A DNA stretch of 64,000 nt from Halorubrum laminariae. Lineage in GTDB: Archaea; Halobacteriota; Halobacteria; Halobacteriales; Haloferacaceae. Below the pieces are notes generated by a model, which had not been told where the DNA came from, searched no databases, and saw nothing but the letters and a program-made list of their open reading frames with translations. The position numbers and the translations under genes are program-made. Every line of letters starts with the position of its first letter. Position 1 is the first letter of the stretch. Shown here piece by piece: positions 43,139 through 51,086 of the stretch. The stretch covers positions 48,835-112,834 of the forward strand of contig NZ_JANHDL010000009.1 of NCBI RefSeq assembly GCF_024494655.1. Direction: 5' to 3'.

Positions 43139-43938
43139 CGGATCACCCCCGAGACGACGATCGCTGCGGCGGACAGGGCGCAGAGGGCGTAGTCGTATCG
43201 ATCGACGGCTCGCGAGCGAACGTACGGCGACGGCGGTGCCCGACCGCCGCGGGCTCGCATCCCGCGGCCGACCCGCTCGCCGCGGTCGAGCGTCCGCAGC
43301 AGGAACGTCCCCGCGATCCGCCTCGCGTCGCGCCATCCGTTCGCGATGCCCGACTGCCCGGATGTCCGACTGTTCCGCGCGAGTATCAGCCGCTGCAGTT
43401 CGTCGAAAAACAGGAACAGGTACCGGTAGGTGACCGCGATCACCCACACGAGCGCGACGGGGACGCGAAGCTCGCGCATCGCGGCGATCACGGCCGAAAA
43501 CGGCGTCGTCAACACGACGAGCGACAGGAGCGCGACGCCGACGCCGACGCGGAGCACGAACGCCGCGACGTACGCGACGCCGGCGTCGGTGACGGTGACA
43601 CCGACCACCTGCACGAGCGCGTCTCCGGGAATCAGCGCCGCCTGCGGGAGGACGACGAACGCGGACGCAAGCGGGACGACCGCGGAGCGCGCCGCCAGCC
43701 GCCGGAGCGGAACGGCCGACAGCCTCGCGAGCGCGATCGTCACGACGCCGAGGGCGAGCGTCACCGCGGGCGTTCGCGTGATCACCACCGCGAGCGCGAG
43801 ACCGGCCAGCGAACACAGCGATACCCGCGGGTCGCGCTGCTGGAGGAATCCGTCGCTCGCGGCGATCTGTTCGGCGGTGAAGACCGCGCGGAGCGCCCCC
43901 GTGATGGACGCTATCGAGCGGCCGAGGACGCCGGTCAC
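43126..43938 (-). CDS. cbiQ: CbiQ-type transmembrane (T) component
   Basis: Protein of 270 residues with about six transmembrane segments. Coupling-helix signatures are AMRELRVPVALVWVIAVTYRYL and FLLRTLDRGERVGRGMRARG, the A-R-G motifs contacting CbiO. It links CbiM to the ATPase. Its start overlaps the preceding stop by 4 bp, and it overlaps cbiO by 13 bp. Confidence 0.92.
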   Translation of the reverse strand: MTGVLGRSIASITGALRAVFTAEQIAASDGFLQQRDPRVSLCSLAGLALAVVITRTPAVTLALGVVTIALARLSAVPLRRLAARSAVVPLASAFVVLPQAALIPGDALVQVVGVTVTDAGVAYVAAFVLRVGVGVALLSLVVLTTPFSAVIAAMRELRVPVALVWVIAVTYRYLFLFFDELQRLILARNSRTSGQSGIANGWRDARRIAGTFLLRTLDRGERVGRGMRARGGRAPPSPYVRSRAVDRYDYALCALSAAAIVVSGVIRWLP

Positions 43939-44234
43939 CGTTCCAACAGTCTCCCGGTGGCGAGCGCGAGCGCGAGCGTGAGCGCGGTGCCGACCGCCGC
44001 GGACACGAGCGTTCCGGCGGGGTCACCGAGCCCCGGAACGGAGTAGTCCGGGAACAGGCCGGAGACGACGGGGCTCGCCGCGTCGGCCGCCCCGGTCGCC
44101 TCGGCGGCGTTTTCGAGCGGTTCCGCGTAGCCGACGGCACCCGACGCCCAGCCGAACACGGGCGCGAGAACGACGAGCACGAGGAGGCCGAGAAGGGCCC
44201 GCCGCCCCCACGAGTCCCACGCGAGTGCGTTCAC
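43935..44234 (-). CDS. cbiN: CbiN/NikN-like (PDGLE domain) small subunit
   Basis: Protein of 99 residues from a GTG at 44234, overlapping the cbiM stop by 4 bp. Two transmembrane segments (about 12-32 and 75-95) flank an extracellular loop with the sequence FPDYSVPGLGDPAGTL, as in PDGLE/NikN-type accessory subunits. It is needed with CbiM for metal uptake. Confidence 0.8.
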   Translation of the reverse strand: MNALAWDSWGRRALLGLLVLVVLAPVFGWASGAVGYAEPLENAAEATGAADAASPVVSGLFPDYSVPGLGDPAGTLVSAAVGTALTLALALATGRLLER

Positions 44235-44887
44235 AGCCCCACCTCCGGAGAGAGCGCCTCGTCGGTACTCCGGCCGAGGACGAGGTCCGGCCGAGCGTCC
44301 GCGACGTAGCCGTACACGGCGGCCGTGATCCCGCCTTCGACGATCCCCAACAGCGCGTGGCCGACGACCATGATCGGGACTGTCACGCCGAGTTCGTACG
44401 CGAACGCCGACGAGACTCCGACGCCGACGCCGACCGCGAGCGCGCTCGCGGTGATCGCCGCCCAGCCCGCGACGAAGGCGGCACCGGTCTCGTGGACGCC
44501 CCTGAGCGCCCGGAAGACGGCGTAGCCGACGAGCACGTCGACGACGGCCATCGCGAAGAGGTTCGCGCCGAGCGCGATGATCCCGCCGTCGCCGAACACC
44601 AGGGCCTGGATCGTCACGACGGCGGTCATCGCCAGTACCCCGAGCGAGGGGCCGAGGAGGATCCCCGCGAACGCGCCGCCGACGAAGTGGGCGCTCGTGC
44701 CGCCCGGAATCGGCCAGTTCAACATCTGCGCGGCGAACAGCCCCGCCGCGACGACGCCGAGAAGCGGCGTTCGCTCGTCGCCCAACTCGTGCCGAGCACG
44801 TCGCACCGCGAGGCCGATAACGACGCCGGAGCCGAGCCAGAAGAGGCCCGCTACGAGCGGATCGAGGAATCCGTCCGGAATGTGCAT
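44231..44887 (-). CDS. cbiM: CbiM-type substrate-specific component
   Basis: Protein of 218 residues starting MHIPDGFLDP. The N-terminal Met-His-Ile-Pro-Asp supplies the Ni/Co-binding residues of CbiM/NikM. It has about six transmembrane segments, with NWPIPGGTSAHFVGGAFAG in the middle holding the conserved histidine. Nickel is the likelier substrate because nikR is divergently adjacent. First gene of the cbiMNQO operon. Confidence 0.93.
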   Translation of the reverse strand: MHIPDGFLDPLVAGLFWLGSGVVIGLAVRRARHELGDERTPLLGVVAAGLFAAQMLNWPIPGGTSAHFVGGAFAGILLGPSLGVLAMTAVVTIQALVFGDGGIIALGANLFAMAVVDVLVGYAVFRALRGVHETGAAFVAGWAAITASALAVGVGVGVSSAFAYELGVTVPIMVVGHALLGIVEGGITAAVYGYVADARPDLVLGRSTDEALSPEVGL

Positions 44888-45008
44888 GCGTACCTCGAAT
44901 CACACCCAACGCCGGGATAATACTTTTCCTCTTAATCGTAATACTATATGAGGAGTATCGGGTCGACACCGCGGTTACTATTACCCGACTGGGAGAACAC
45001 GGGGCTGT
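44888..45008. promoter_or_regulatory. cbiM/nikR divergent promoter with candidate NikR operator
   Basis: The cbiM TATA (gataatactt, 44916-44925, read on the minus strand) is about 30 nt from its start. The nikR TATA (ttactatta, about 44976-44984) is 25-30 nt from its ATG. Between them lies the dyad atact-N8-agtat (44941-44945 and 44954-44958), part of a larger imperfect repeat of aatac...cctc with gaggagtat. It is placed to block both genes. Confidence 0.5.
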
Positions 45009-45422
45009 ATGGGCGAAGACGTCGACCGGATGAGCGTCACGCTGCCGCCGAGCCTGCTCGACGAACTCGACGGCATCGTCGACGCCGGCGAGTACGACAG
45101 CCGATCCGAAGCGACGAGAGACGCGCTTCGGGCGTTCGTCACGGAGTTCACTCGACAGCGGAATCTCACCGGCGACCTCCGCGGAACGGTGGTCGTGCTC
45201 TACGACCACGATCACGGCGGCGTGACGGACGAGATGACCGAGTTACAACACGACTTCACCGAGACGATCATCGCGGTGCATCACGTCCACCTCAGCGGCG
45301 ACCTCTGTCTGGAGTCGATCGCCGTCGACGGCACGGGCGAGCGGATCGAGCAGTTGCTGTCCAGGATCCGGCCGCTGAAGGGCGTCCACCGCGTCGCGCT
45401 CACGGTGGTCGACGCCGAGTGA
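45009..45422 (+). CDS. nikR: NikR nickel-responsive regulator
   Basis: Regulator of 137 residues: an N-terminal ribbon-helix-helix (RMSVTLPPSLLDELDGIV, YDSRSEATRDALRAF) and a C-terminal ACT-like nickel-binding domain. The square-planar Ni ligands are all present as H81, H92, H94 and C100, spaced exactly as in E. coli NikR (76, 87, 89, 95). It should repress the divergent transporter when nickel is sufficient. Confidence 0.94.
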   Translation: MGEDVDRMSVTLPPSLLDELDGIVDAGEYDSRSEATRDALRAFVTEFTRQRNLTGDLRGTVVVLYDHDHGGVTDEMTELQHDFTETIIAVHHVHLSGDLCLESIAVDGTGERIEQLLSRIRPLKGVHRVALTVVDAE

Positions 45423-45550
45423 GTGAGCTGATCGACGACCGAAGAGACCACGACCGGAGGGCCCGCGCTGTGCGGGCCGAAGACTCGTGATCGTCTGATG
45501 GAGTACATCTCAGATACGAGAGTGATTTGACACAGATCGATACCGCCCTC

Positions 45551-45961
45551 TCAACTGACCGATTCGAGCCAGTCGAACTGGGCCGCGAGTTCCCGCCGCC
45601 GTTGTCGTTTGACGATCGTCGCATCGAGCACGTCGCCGACGAGCGCCACGTCGAGCGCGAACGCCGTCGTCGCTTCCACCTCGCTCCCGTCCGGCGCGGG
45701 CGCGACGGCGTACGTCGTCCGCATCTCCTCGAAGATGCCGTCGCGCTGTTCGTAGGCGAGGGCCGCCTCGGGCCGGTCAACGAGTTCGAGCGTGAGTTCG
45801 ATAGTCGCGATTCCCACCTCGTTCGCCACGTGGACCAGGTCACCGTCGACGCACACCTCGTCGAAGCCCGATGCCCGGATAAACTGGTCGACCTGTCTCA
45901 TCGATTCGCGGACGTCGGCCGGTGACGCGTCGATCGTCCGTGAGAGGGTGACTGAATTCAT
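45551..45961 (-). CDS. SRPBCC (START-like) family protein
   Basis: Protein of 136 residues starting MNSVTLSRTIDASPADVRES. The opening beta-strand, helix pattern and the late C-terminal helix (ATIVKRQRRRELAAQFDWLE) match the SRPBCC ligand-binding fold. The ligand is unknown. An alternative start six codons upstream (MNEFSQAM) is possible. It lies just after the gene at 45978. Confidence 0.75.
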   Translation of the reverse strand: MNSVTLSRTIDASPADVRESMRQVDQFIRASGFDEVCVDGDLVHVANEVGIATIELTLELVDRPEAALAYEQRDGIFEEMRTTYAVAPAPDGSEVEATTAFALDVALVGDVLDATIVKRQRRRELAAQFDWLESVS

Positions 45962-45977
45962 TGCTTGGCTGAATTCA

Positions 45978-46601
45978 TTAAAACGGGGCGTCAGTCGGTT
46001 CACGGCTCGTCTCCGCGTTCTCAGCCGACCGTCCCATCGGCTCCCGGCCGACCTCGGTCCCGCTCTCCGGGTCACCGGTCACGTCTCCCGTTTCGAGATA
46101 CGTCGTTTCGAGTGCAACGAGCCGCTCGTTGATCGACTCGCTCTGCTGATGCGTCGGTGCCGCACGGACGCGGACGAGGTCGAACTCGTGTCTGTTCGCG
46201 AGGCCGTTCCACGCCCGAAACGACCCGAGTGTCAGTGTGTGGGTCTGCGGACAGAACGGGGTCGTCGGCGTGAACTCCGCCCGGAGCACGCGGTCGATAT
46301 CTTCCGCTCCGACGGCGTCGTCGGCGTCGTCACACTCGATGGCGTAGCGGTAGCCGGCGCTTGTGTGGCGCGTATCGAGATTCAGCCGGGCGAGGTTGTA
46401 GTCGAACGTCATGTCGTATACCGTTCGCTCCTCGAAGCAGTCGCGAGTGAGTCGGTGAAACGCGACGTGGTCCATCCCGGTGAGCAAGCCGTGAGGCTCG
46501 AGGAACTCGCCCGGTTGAGGGATGTGGTCCGAAACGAACTCGTCGTAGCCGTCGAACGGATCGCTGTCATCGGATCCGAACGGAGATGGAAAGCTGGGCA
46601 T
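45978..46601 (-). CDS. Haloarchaeal protein of unknown function
   Basis: Protein of 207 residues. The conserved-looking core covers QPGEFLEPHGLLTGMDHVAF through TPTTPFCPQTHTLTLGSFRAWNGL. A Cys-Pro-Gln-Thr-His motif near residue 120 could bind metal. The last 40 residues are low complexity. No family is recognised. It shares orientation with the SRPBCC gene. Confidence 0.6.
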   Translation of the reverse strand: MPSFPSPFGSDDSDPFDGYDEFVSDHIPQPGEFLEPHGLLTGMDHVAFHRLTRDCFEERTVYDMTFDYNLARLNLDTRHTSAGYRYAIECDDADDAVGAEDIDRVLRAEFTPTTPFCPQTHTLTLGSFRAWNGLANRHEFDLVRVRAAPTHQQSESINERLVALETTYLETGDVTGDPESGTEVGREPMGRSAENAETSREPTDAPF

Positions 46602-46675
46602 ACGCGCCCGTTCGAGATAGAGACGAGTATCCGTAACCCCGAAGATGTTCGGGTCTCGGGACCGACCGCTCCAAA

Positions 46676-46747
46676 ATCAGTCCTCCGGCATAGATCAGTC
46701 CTCCGGCATAGATCAGTCCTCCGGCATAGATCAGTCCTCCGTCATGT
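46676..46747. repeat. 18-bp tandem repeat spanning a stop codon
   Basis: Four units of atcagtcctccggcatag start at 46676, 46694, 46712 and 46730 (the last with two changes). On the minus strand each unit reads ATG CCG GAG GAC TGA TCT. The real C-terminus (M-T-E-D-stop) of the membrane protein has therefore been duplicated downstream, with a start and a stop in every copy. Confidence 0.85.
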
Positions 46748-48134
46748 CTCCGGGGCCTCGCACTCGACGCGGCGAGAACGCTCCCAAGACGATCTGATCG
46801 ATCGAATGGGGACTGTGCCGAACTACCACGAAAGCCATGTTGGACACGAACGCGACGACGCCGAGACTCACCAGCGCTCCACCGAGAAGCGCCGGCGTTC
46901 CGGCAACCTCGAACAGATTCGAACCGACGATCAGCGCGCTTCCGGCCCCGAGTAGTATCCCGTCGCTCGCCGCGAGCCTATCGTCGTAGAGGTCGTCGAT
47001 CATCGGAACGTCTTCCAGTCCTAACAGATCGCTGTACCGGTTGACCCAGATGACGAACGGAATGATGTGATAGAGTGTCCCAACCACGACGAATCCGACA
47101 GATCCTAAAAGCAGCAGGTGGCTGGCGTTCGCCGCGCCGAGCAGCCGTTCACGAGCCAACGGGTCGGACATCCACGCCGGCACTGAGACGACGATCCACA
47201 GCGCGAGTGCACCCATCGCGACGATGTACCGCGTGTGCATCGGTGTCCGTTCGACTCGCATTTCGTACAGCTTGCGCGCCAGAACGAGACAGAACGCCGA
47301 CGCAGCGAACAGGATCAACAGGCCGCCGATCCGCGCAGCGGGGGCGTTGGCCACGAGCCGACCGACGGCGAGCACGACCACGCCGGTCGGATGCGCGATC
47401 TCCTCGACGGCCCGAAGGCGGTGATCGATCCCGTGTAGTTCCGTCTGCGTGAACATCGTTCCGAGCTGGTACAGCGCCCCGTACACCGTCGTGAGAACCG
47501 CACCGAAGACCGCGAGGATCGCGTGGGCCCCCACGACTCCCGACCGACCGACCCCGACCCGCGAGAACGTCGGGATCGTGAAATCGATCGCGAGGAGGAC
47601 ACCGAGAACGGTCAACGCGAGGAAGAAGCAGAGTGCACAGAGGAAGTGCCGTTCGGTTACGTCGTACTCCCCGACTGTCCTGAGCGTTCGGAACACGTTA
47701 TACGCGAAGGTCCAGAAACCGACGAGCATGAGCACTGCGAACGGGATCAACCACGCCGTCTCGATCAGGAGAAACGCACCGATGAACCCGATGAGACCAG
47801 CGACGACCAGCCCCAGTTGAACGTTCGCAAGACGCCGCGAGTGTAACGTCGCTCCCGTCCAGACGGGGACGAACTGCGTCATCGCTCCCATGATCGTAAT
47901 GCAGATCCATCCTGCCAACAGAAGGTGGACGTGAGCGAGCCTGCCCAGTCCGGGAACGACGTTCAGGCGTAGGCCAATCCCAATTCCGATTCCCGCAACA
48001 AGGAAGACGAGGGAGACGACGAAGTGTCGTAACGGGACCGTCATCGGGGGCTGTCGGTCCGTCTCGATGGTACCCGGGATGGCTCCCATGGCTTTGGGTA
48101 CGGTCTCCTCACACCTGATAGTACCACCGAACAT
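46731..48134 (-). CDS. Polytopic heme-copper-oxidase-like membrane protein
   Basis: Membrane protein of up to 467 residues with about 12 transmembrane helices. Intramembrane histidines occur in GRLAHVHLLLAGW, GVVGAHAILAVFG, NASHLLLLGSVG and GTLYHIIPFVIW, arranged as in the catalytic subunit of cbb3/NorB-type heme-copper oxidases or NnrS-like proteins. A CuA site or the classical tyrosine could not be identified. The true start may be ATG 48042 (MTVPLRHFVVSLVF). It probably binds heme in denitrification or respiration; this is inference. Confidence 0.65.
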   Translation of the reverse strand: MFGGTIRCEETVPKAMGAIPGTIETDRQPPMTVPLRHFVVSLVFLVAGIGIGIGLRLNVVPGLGRLAHVHLLLAGWICITIMGAMTQFVPVWTGATLHSRRLANVQLGLVVAGLIGFIGAFLLIETAWLIPFAVLMLVGFWTFAYNVFRTLRTVGEYDVTERHFLCALCFFLALTVLGVLLAIDFTIPTFSRVGVGRSGVVGAHAILAVFGAVLTTVYGALYQLGTMFTQTELHGIDHRLRAVEEIAHPTGVVVLAVGRLVANAPAARIGGLLILFAASAFCLVLARKLYEMRVERTPMHTRYIVAMGALALWIVVSVPAWMSDPLARERLLGAANASHLLLLGSVGFVVVGTLYHIIPFVIWVNRYSDLLGLEDVPMIDDLYDDRLAASDGILLGAGSALIVGSNLFEVAGTPALLGGALVSLGVVAFVSNMAFVVVRHSPHSIDQIVLGAFSPRRVRGPGDMTED

Positions 48135-48750
48135 GTTCGTTTTCGTCCGGTGATTCGTCGGTTCGATCGGAATAGCGTTCTACTTCCCAACCACCAAATT
48201 ATTCTTTGTCTTCATATCTAAAAAGTGTAATACCTGTATATATGATAAATAGTAGCCGAAGAGTGGTGACTAATACCGCCTTCTGGTTCAACAAATTCGA
48301 ACGCATACCGAGCCAACTCCGTCTGAGTGCGTTCGATATCACCGAGTTCACGTCGTAAAATGGCGAGGAGATCTTCTTGTGGTAATTCTGTTCGCTCAAG
48401 CGCAGCTATCGTGCGTTCATGCCGCGGTCTGAACCCATCGCGCGAGCGATACCACGGAAATCTACTCAACTCTCTCAGCCGAGAGTTCGGTATCGGCCTA
48501 GAGTTCTGTATGAGGTTTAAACAGAGTTATTTATCTTGTAAATTAATATCAAATATAGGAACTATTAGTCATTCCCACGATTATACTTTGGTATTTTCAG
48601 AAAATAATAGTTACTCCGAGAATAATACCAAAACACGTCAGTCAGCATTTCCTGAGTAAGCTAGCGGATTCCAAAAATCAGTCATATAAATTATATACTT
48701 CGAGAATCTTATTTATTCGTTCATTTTGGGACGCTGTTAGATTGTGACAG
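48135..48750. other. AT-rich spacer at the left edge of the accessory island
   Basis: Much lower GC than the rest of the window, with many A/T runs at 48510-48720. Apart from the doubtful fragment listed separately, no gene was recognised. Confidence 0.5.
48219..48469 (-). pseudogene. Possible gene fragment with HERTIAALERTELPQED
   Basis: A TTG-started frame of 83 codons reads as plausible protein in its middle (RPRHERTIAALERTELPQED and RRELGDIERTQTELARYAFE). It then runs into AT-rich sequence ending YHIYRYYTF. No standard start codon exists upstream although the frame stays open. Codon use is AT-rich and unlike neighbours. It is likely a remnant of an unrecognised gene. Confidence 0.3.
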
Positions 48751-50169
48751 CTACGACACATCGGAATACGCAGCAGCCGCTTCGATTACGGTCGCGTCGT
48801 CCAAGTGTGAACCGACGATTTGTAGTCCAATTGGTTTATTATCCCGTGTGCGTCCAACGGGAATCGTTGCGGCTGGATGGCCGGTTAGATTGAACGGATA
48901 GGTAAACGACTGCCAGTGGCTCTCCGATACGGATCGACCAGCGATCTGCGTCGGTGCACTCTCTCCGATCGGAAACGGCGGGACAGCGGCAGTTGGCGTT
49001 AGGAGCACGTCGTACTGCTGCATGAATTGGCGGAATTTCTTGTTGAGTCGCTGTCTTCCTTTCACACCCTCCGTGAAGTCGGTTGCAGTCCACTCCGTCT
49101 CCAACATTCCAACGATATCTGAATCGATTTGCGATCCGAACTCGTACAATTGCTTTCGGAGTCCGATCAGATCGGTCGTGTTGGCGACGATCTTTTCGAA
49201 GACATCTTGATAATCAGATAGTTCGGGCCCGTCTCTCGATACGTCACATCCGAGTTCGGATTCGAACAGATCTGCCGCAGCGGCCGTTTGCTCTCCGATT
49301 TCTGGATTGACAGCTGCATATCCCAAGTCGGGGGAATACGCAACAGATAGGTCTGACACGGAGGGCGTGTCCGTTTTAGCTCGATAGCTCGGTTCGACCT
49401 TCGGAATCGAATGGCGGTCCATCGGGTGAGAGCCGGCCATCACGTCCAAGAGGAGCGCTGCATCTTCCACCGTCCGCGTTATCGGTCCGATGTGTTCGAC
49501 AGACCCCCATCCATTCGCTCCCGCCAATTCCGGGTCGCGATGTTCCGGATATATCGGTACTCTCCCGAATGAGGCCTTAATTCCGCAAAGGCCACAGAAG
49601 CTCGCCGGCAGGCGGACCGAACCACCGCCGTCCGATCCTATCGCGAAAGGAACCATGTTTGATGTTACTGCTGCTGCAGAACCACCGCTTGAACCGGCGG
49701 GTGTAAGGTCTGTATCCACGGGATTTACCGTTTCGCCGAATATTTTGTTATCTGTCACGGCCCGAAATCCGAACTCGGACACGTTCGTTTTCCCGAGTAT
49801 TACACCTCCGGCGTTTCGTATCCGCTCTACGACTACGCTGTCACGCTCCGGTATGAAATCCGAATAGATGACCGAGCCGAAGGTGGTCCGAATACCTTCG
49901 GTCATGATGAGATCTTTTATCGCAACGGGGACGCCGTACAGCGGACCCGGATCTCCACCTGATTCAATCGTCTCTGTAACCTCGCGAGCAGTTTCGATCG
50001 CTCTCTCCTCGTCGAGCGTGGCGAATGCGTTGATCTCCCCGTCAACTTCGTCTATTCGAGCGAGAGAAGCCTCCACAGCGTCAACAGGAGTAATTAGTCC
50101 CTGTTTTATTGCCGCGATCTGCTCTACACCGCTCATCTCACAGATTTCCGAAGGAGAATACGCGCTCAT
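48751..50169 (-). CDS. Amidase signature family hydrolase
   Basis: Amidase of 472 residues from the ATG at 50169 (MSAYSPSEICEMSG). The Ser-cisSer-Lys triad is visible: the lysine in GVPVAIKDLIM near residue 80 and the serines in PAGSSGGSAAAV near 155, with the family stretch FAIGSDGGGSVRLPASFCG. It cleaves an amide bond of an unknown substrate. Codon use is more AT-rich than the genome norm, suggesting acquisition. A start at 50229 would add 20 residues. Confidence 0.88.
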   Translation of the reverse strand: MSAYSPSEICEMSGVEQIAAIKQGLITPVDAVEASLARIDEVDGEINAFATLDEERAIETAREVTETIESGGDPGPLYGVPVAIKDLIMTEGIRTTFGSVIYSDFIPERDSVVVERIRNAGGVILGKTNVSEFGFRAVTDNKIFGETVNPVDTDLTPAGSSGGSAAAVTSNMVPFAIGSDGGGSVRLPASFCGLCGIKASFGRVPIYPEHRDPELAGANGWGSVEHIGPITRTVEDAALLLDVMAGSHPMDRHSIPKVEPSYRAKTDTPSVSDLSVAYSPDLGYAAVNPEIGEQTAAAADLFESELGCDVSRDGPELSDYQDVFEKIVANTTDLIGLRKQLYEFGSQIDSDIVGMLETEWTATDFTEGVKGRQRLNKKFRQFMQQYDVLLTPTAAVPPFPIGESAPTQIAGRSVSESHWQSFTYPFNLTGHPAATIPVGRTRDNKPIGLQIVGSHLDDATVIEAAAAYSDVS

Positions 50170-50304
50170 AGGAGTTCGTGTCTCAGATAGCGAAGTTAGT
50201 ACCTGCGATATCGAGATGTGGGACAACATACGATCTCCTACAGACGAGGAATGTCATACGCACTCAGAAAACGTCCCCTCCTCATCCCTAATCGTACCGC
50301 GGCT

Positions 50305-50535
50305 CGCAAAATGGTCGCGTTAAGTTAAGCAGAATTCGCGGACAGCGAGCTGATCGACCCAATTGATGATACGCTGTTTATCCCTTCATAATCATCAGAG
50401 AAACAACAATTTCGTAGAGGCCGTCAAAAACTGGCCGTTCAGTAGATCCGTTCTGAACGAGATCTCGTCTTAGACTTGCTTCAAATCGCCAGATGGCGAC
50501 CGAACTCCCCACTAACTTAACGCGACCCGCAAAAT
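50305..50535. mobile_element. MITE (215 bp) with 15-bp terminal inverted repeats and 8-bp target duplication
   Basis: The element spans 50313-50527. Left end ggtcgcgttaagtta and the reverse complement of the right end agree over 15 bp. It is flanked by perfect direct repeats cgcaaaat at 50305-50312 and 50528-50535. It has no transposase. An 8-bp duplication is typical of IS6- and IS1595/ISH4-type elements. It lies just upstream of the peroxiredoxin promoter. Confidence 0.88.
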
Positions 50536-50575
50536 ACCAGAAAACATTAAGTGCCGGCCACGGCGACAATCGCAC

Positions 50576-51013
50576 ATGATCGAACAAGGCGAACCAGTAC
50601 CAACCGTTTCGGCAGCTAACCAAGACGGAGAGAGTATTACGCCCAACTTCTCCACACCGACTGTCGTCTACTTCTATCCGAAGGACGACACGCCCGGCTG
50701 CTCCGTCGAAGCGGAACAGTTCGACGAGTCGTTCGAAGCGTACCTCGATGAGGGAGTCGACGTCTTCGGCGTGTCGACGGACACTGTCGAGAGCCATCAG
50801 CGGTTCCACGAGAAGTACGATCTCGATTTCGATCTGCTTGCGGATCCCGAGGGTGAGATCGCTGCCGCGTTCGGTGTGAGTACCGACGGCGGAACCGCCG
50901 ATCGAGTGACGTTCGTCGTCGACGACGGAGAAGTCCGACGGCGGTACGCTACCGTCGATCCTGACGGACACGCCGAAGATGTATTGACGGCAGTGCGTGA
51001 TCTAAGGAGCTAG
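50576..51013 (+). CDS. Peroxiredoxin, Bcp/PrxQ type
   Basis: Peroxiredoxin of 145 residues. The motif FYPKDDTPGCSVEAEQF has peroxidatic C42. The resolving cysteine that many Bcp proteins have five residues later is absent (EAEQF instead of EACSF), so it would be a 1-Cys enzyme. It detoxifies peroxides with a thiol donor. A cattaagtg TATA-like box about 28 nt before the ATG remains intact beside the MITE. It may protect cells when the neighbouring oxidative catabolic enzymes work. Confidence 0.9.
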   Translation: MIEQGEPVPTVSAANQDGESITPNFSTPTVVYFYPKDDTPGCSVEAEQFDESFEAYLDEGVDVFGVSTDTVESHQRFHEKYDLDFDLLADPEGEIAAAFGVSTDGGTADRVTFVVDDGEVRRRYATVDPDGHAEDVLTAVRDLRS

Positions 51014-51086
51014 TCCCGGCGTTGACATCGCGGTGGATCGGCAGCTCGGGAGAAGTGTTATTACGCCGCTTGACAACACTCAACTG

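Noticed and set aside
42338..44140. 600-codon frame extending cbiO upstream
   Set aside because: The extra N-terminal part is arginine-rich and overlaps cbiQ and cbiN in another frame. CbiO begins at 43138.
50378..50971. 197-codon minus-strand frame over the MITE and peroxiredoxin gene
   Set aside because: It crosses the MITE end and is antisense to a clear peroxiredoxin, with no recognisable protein features.
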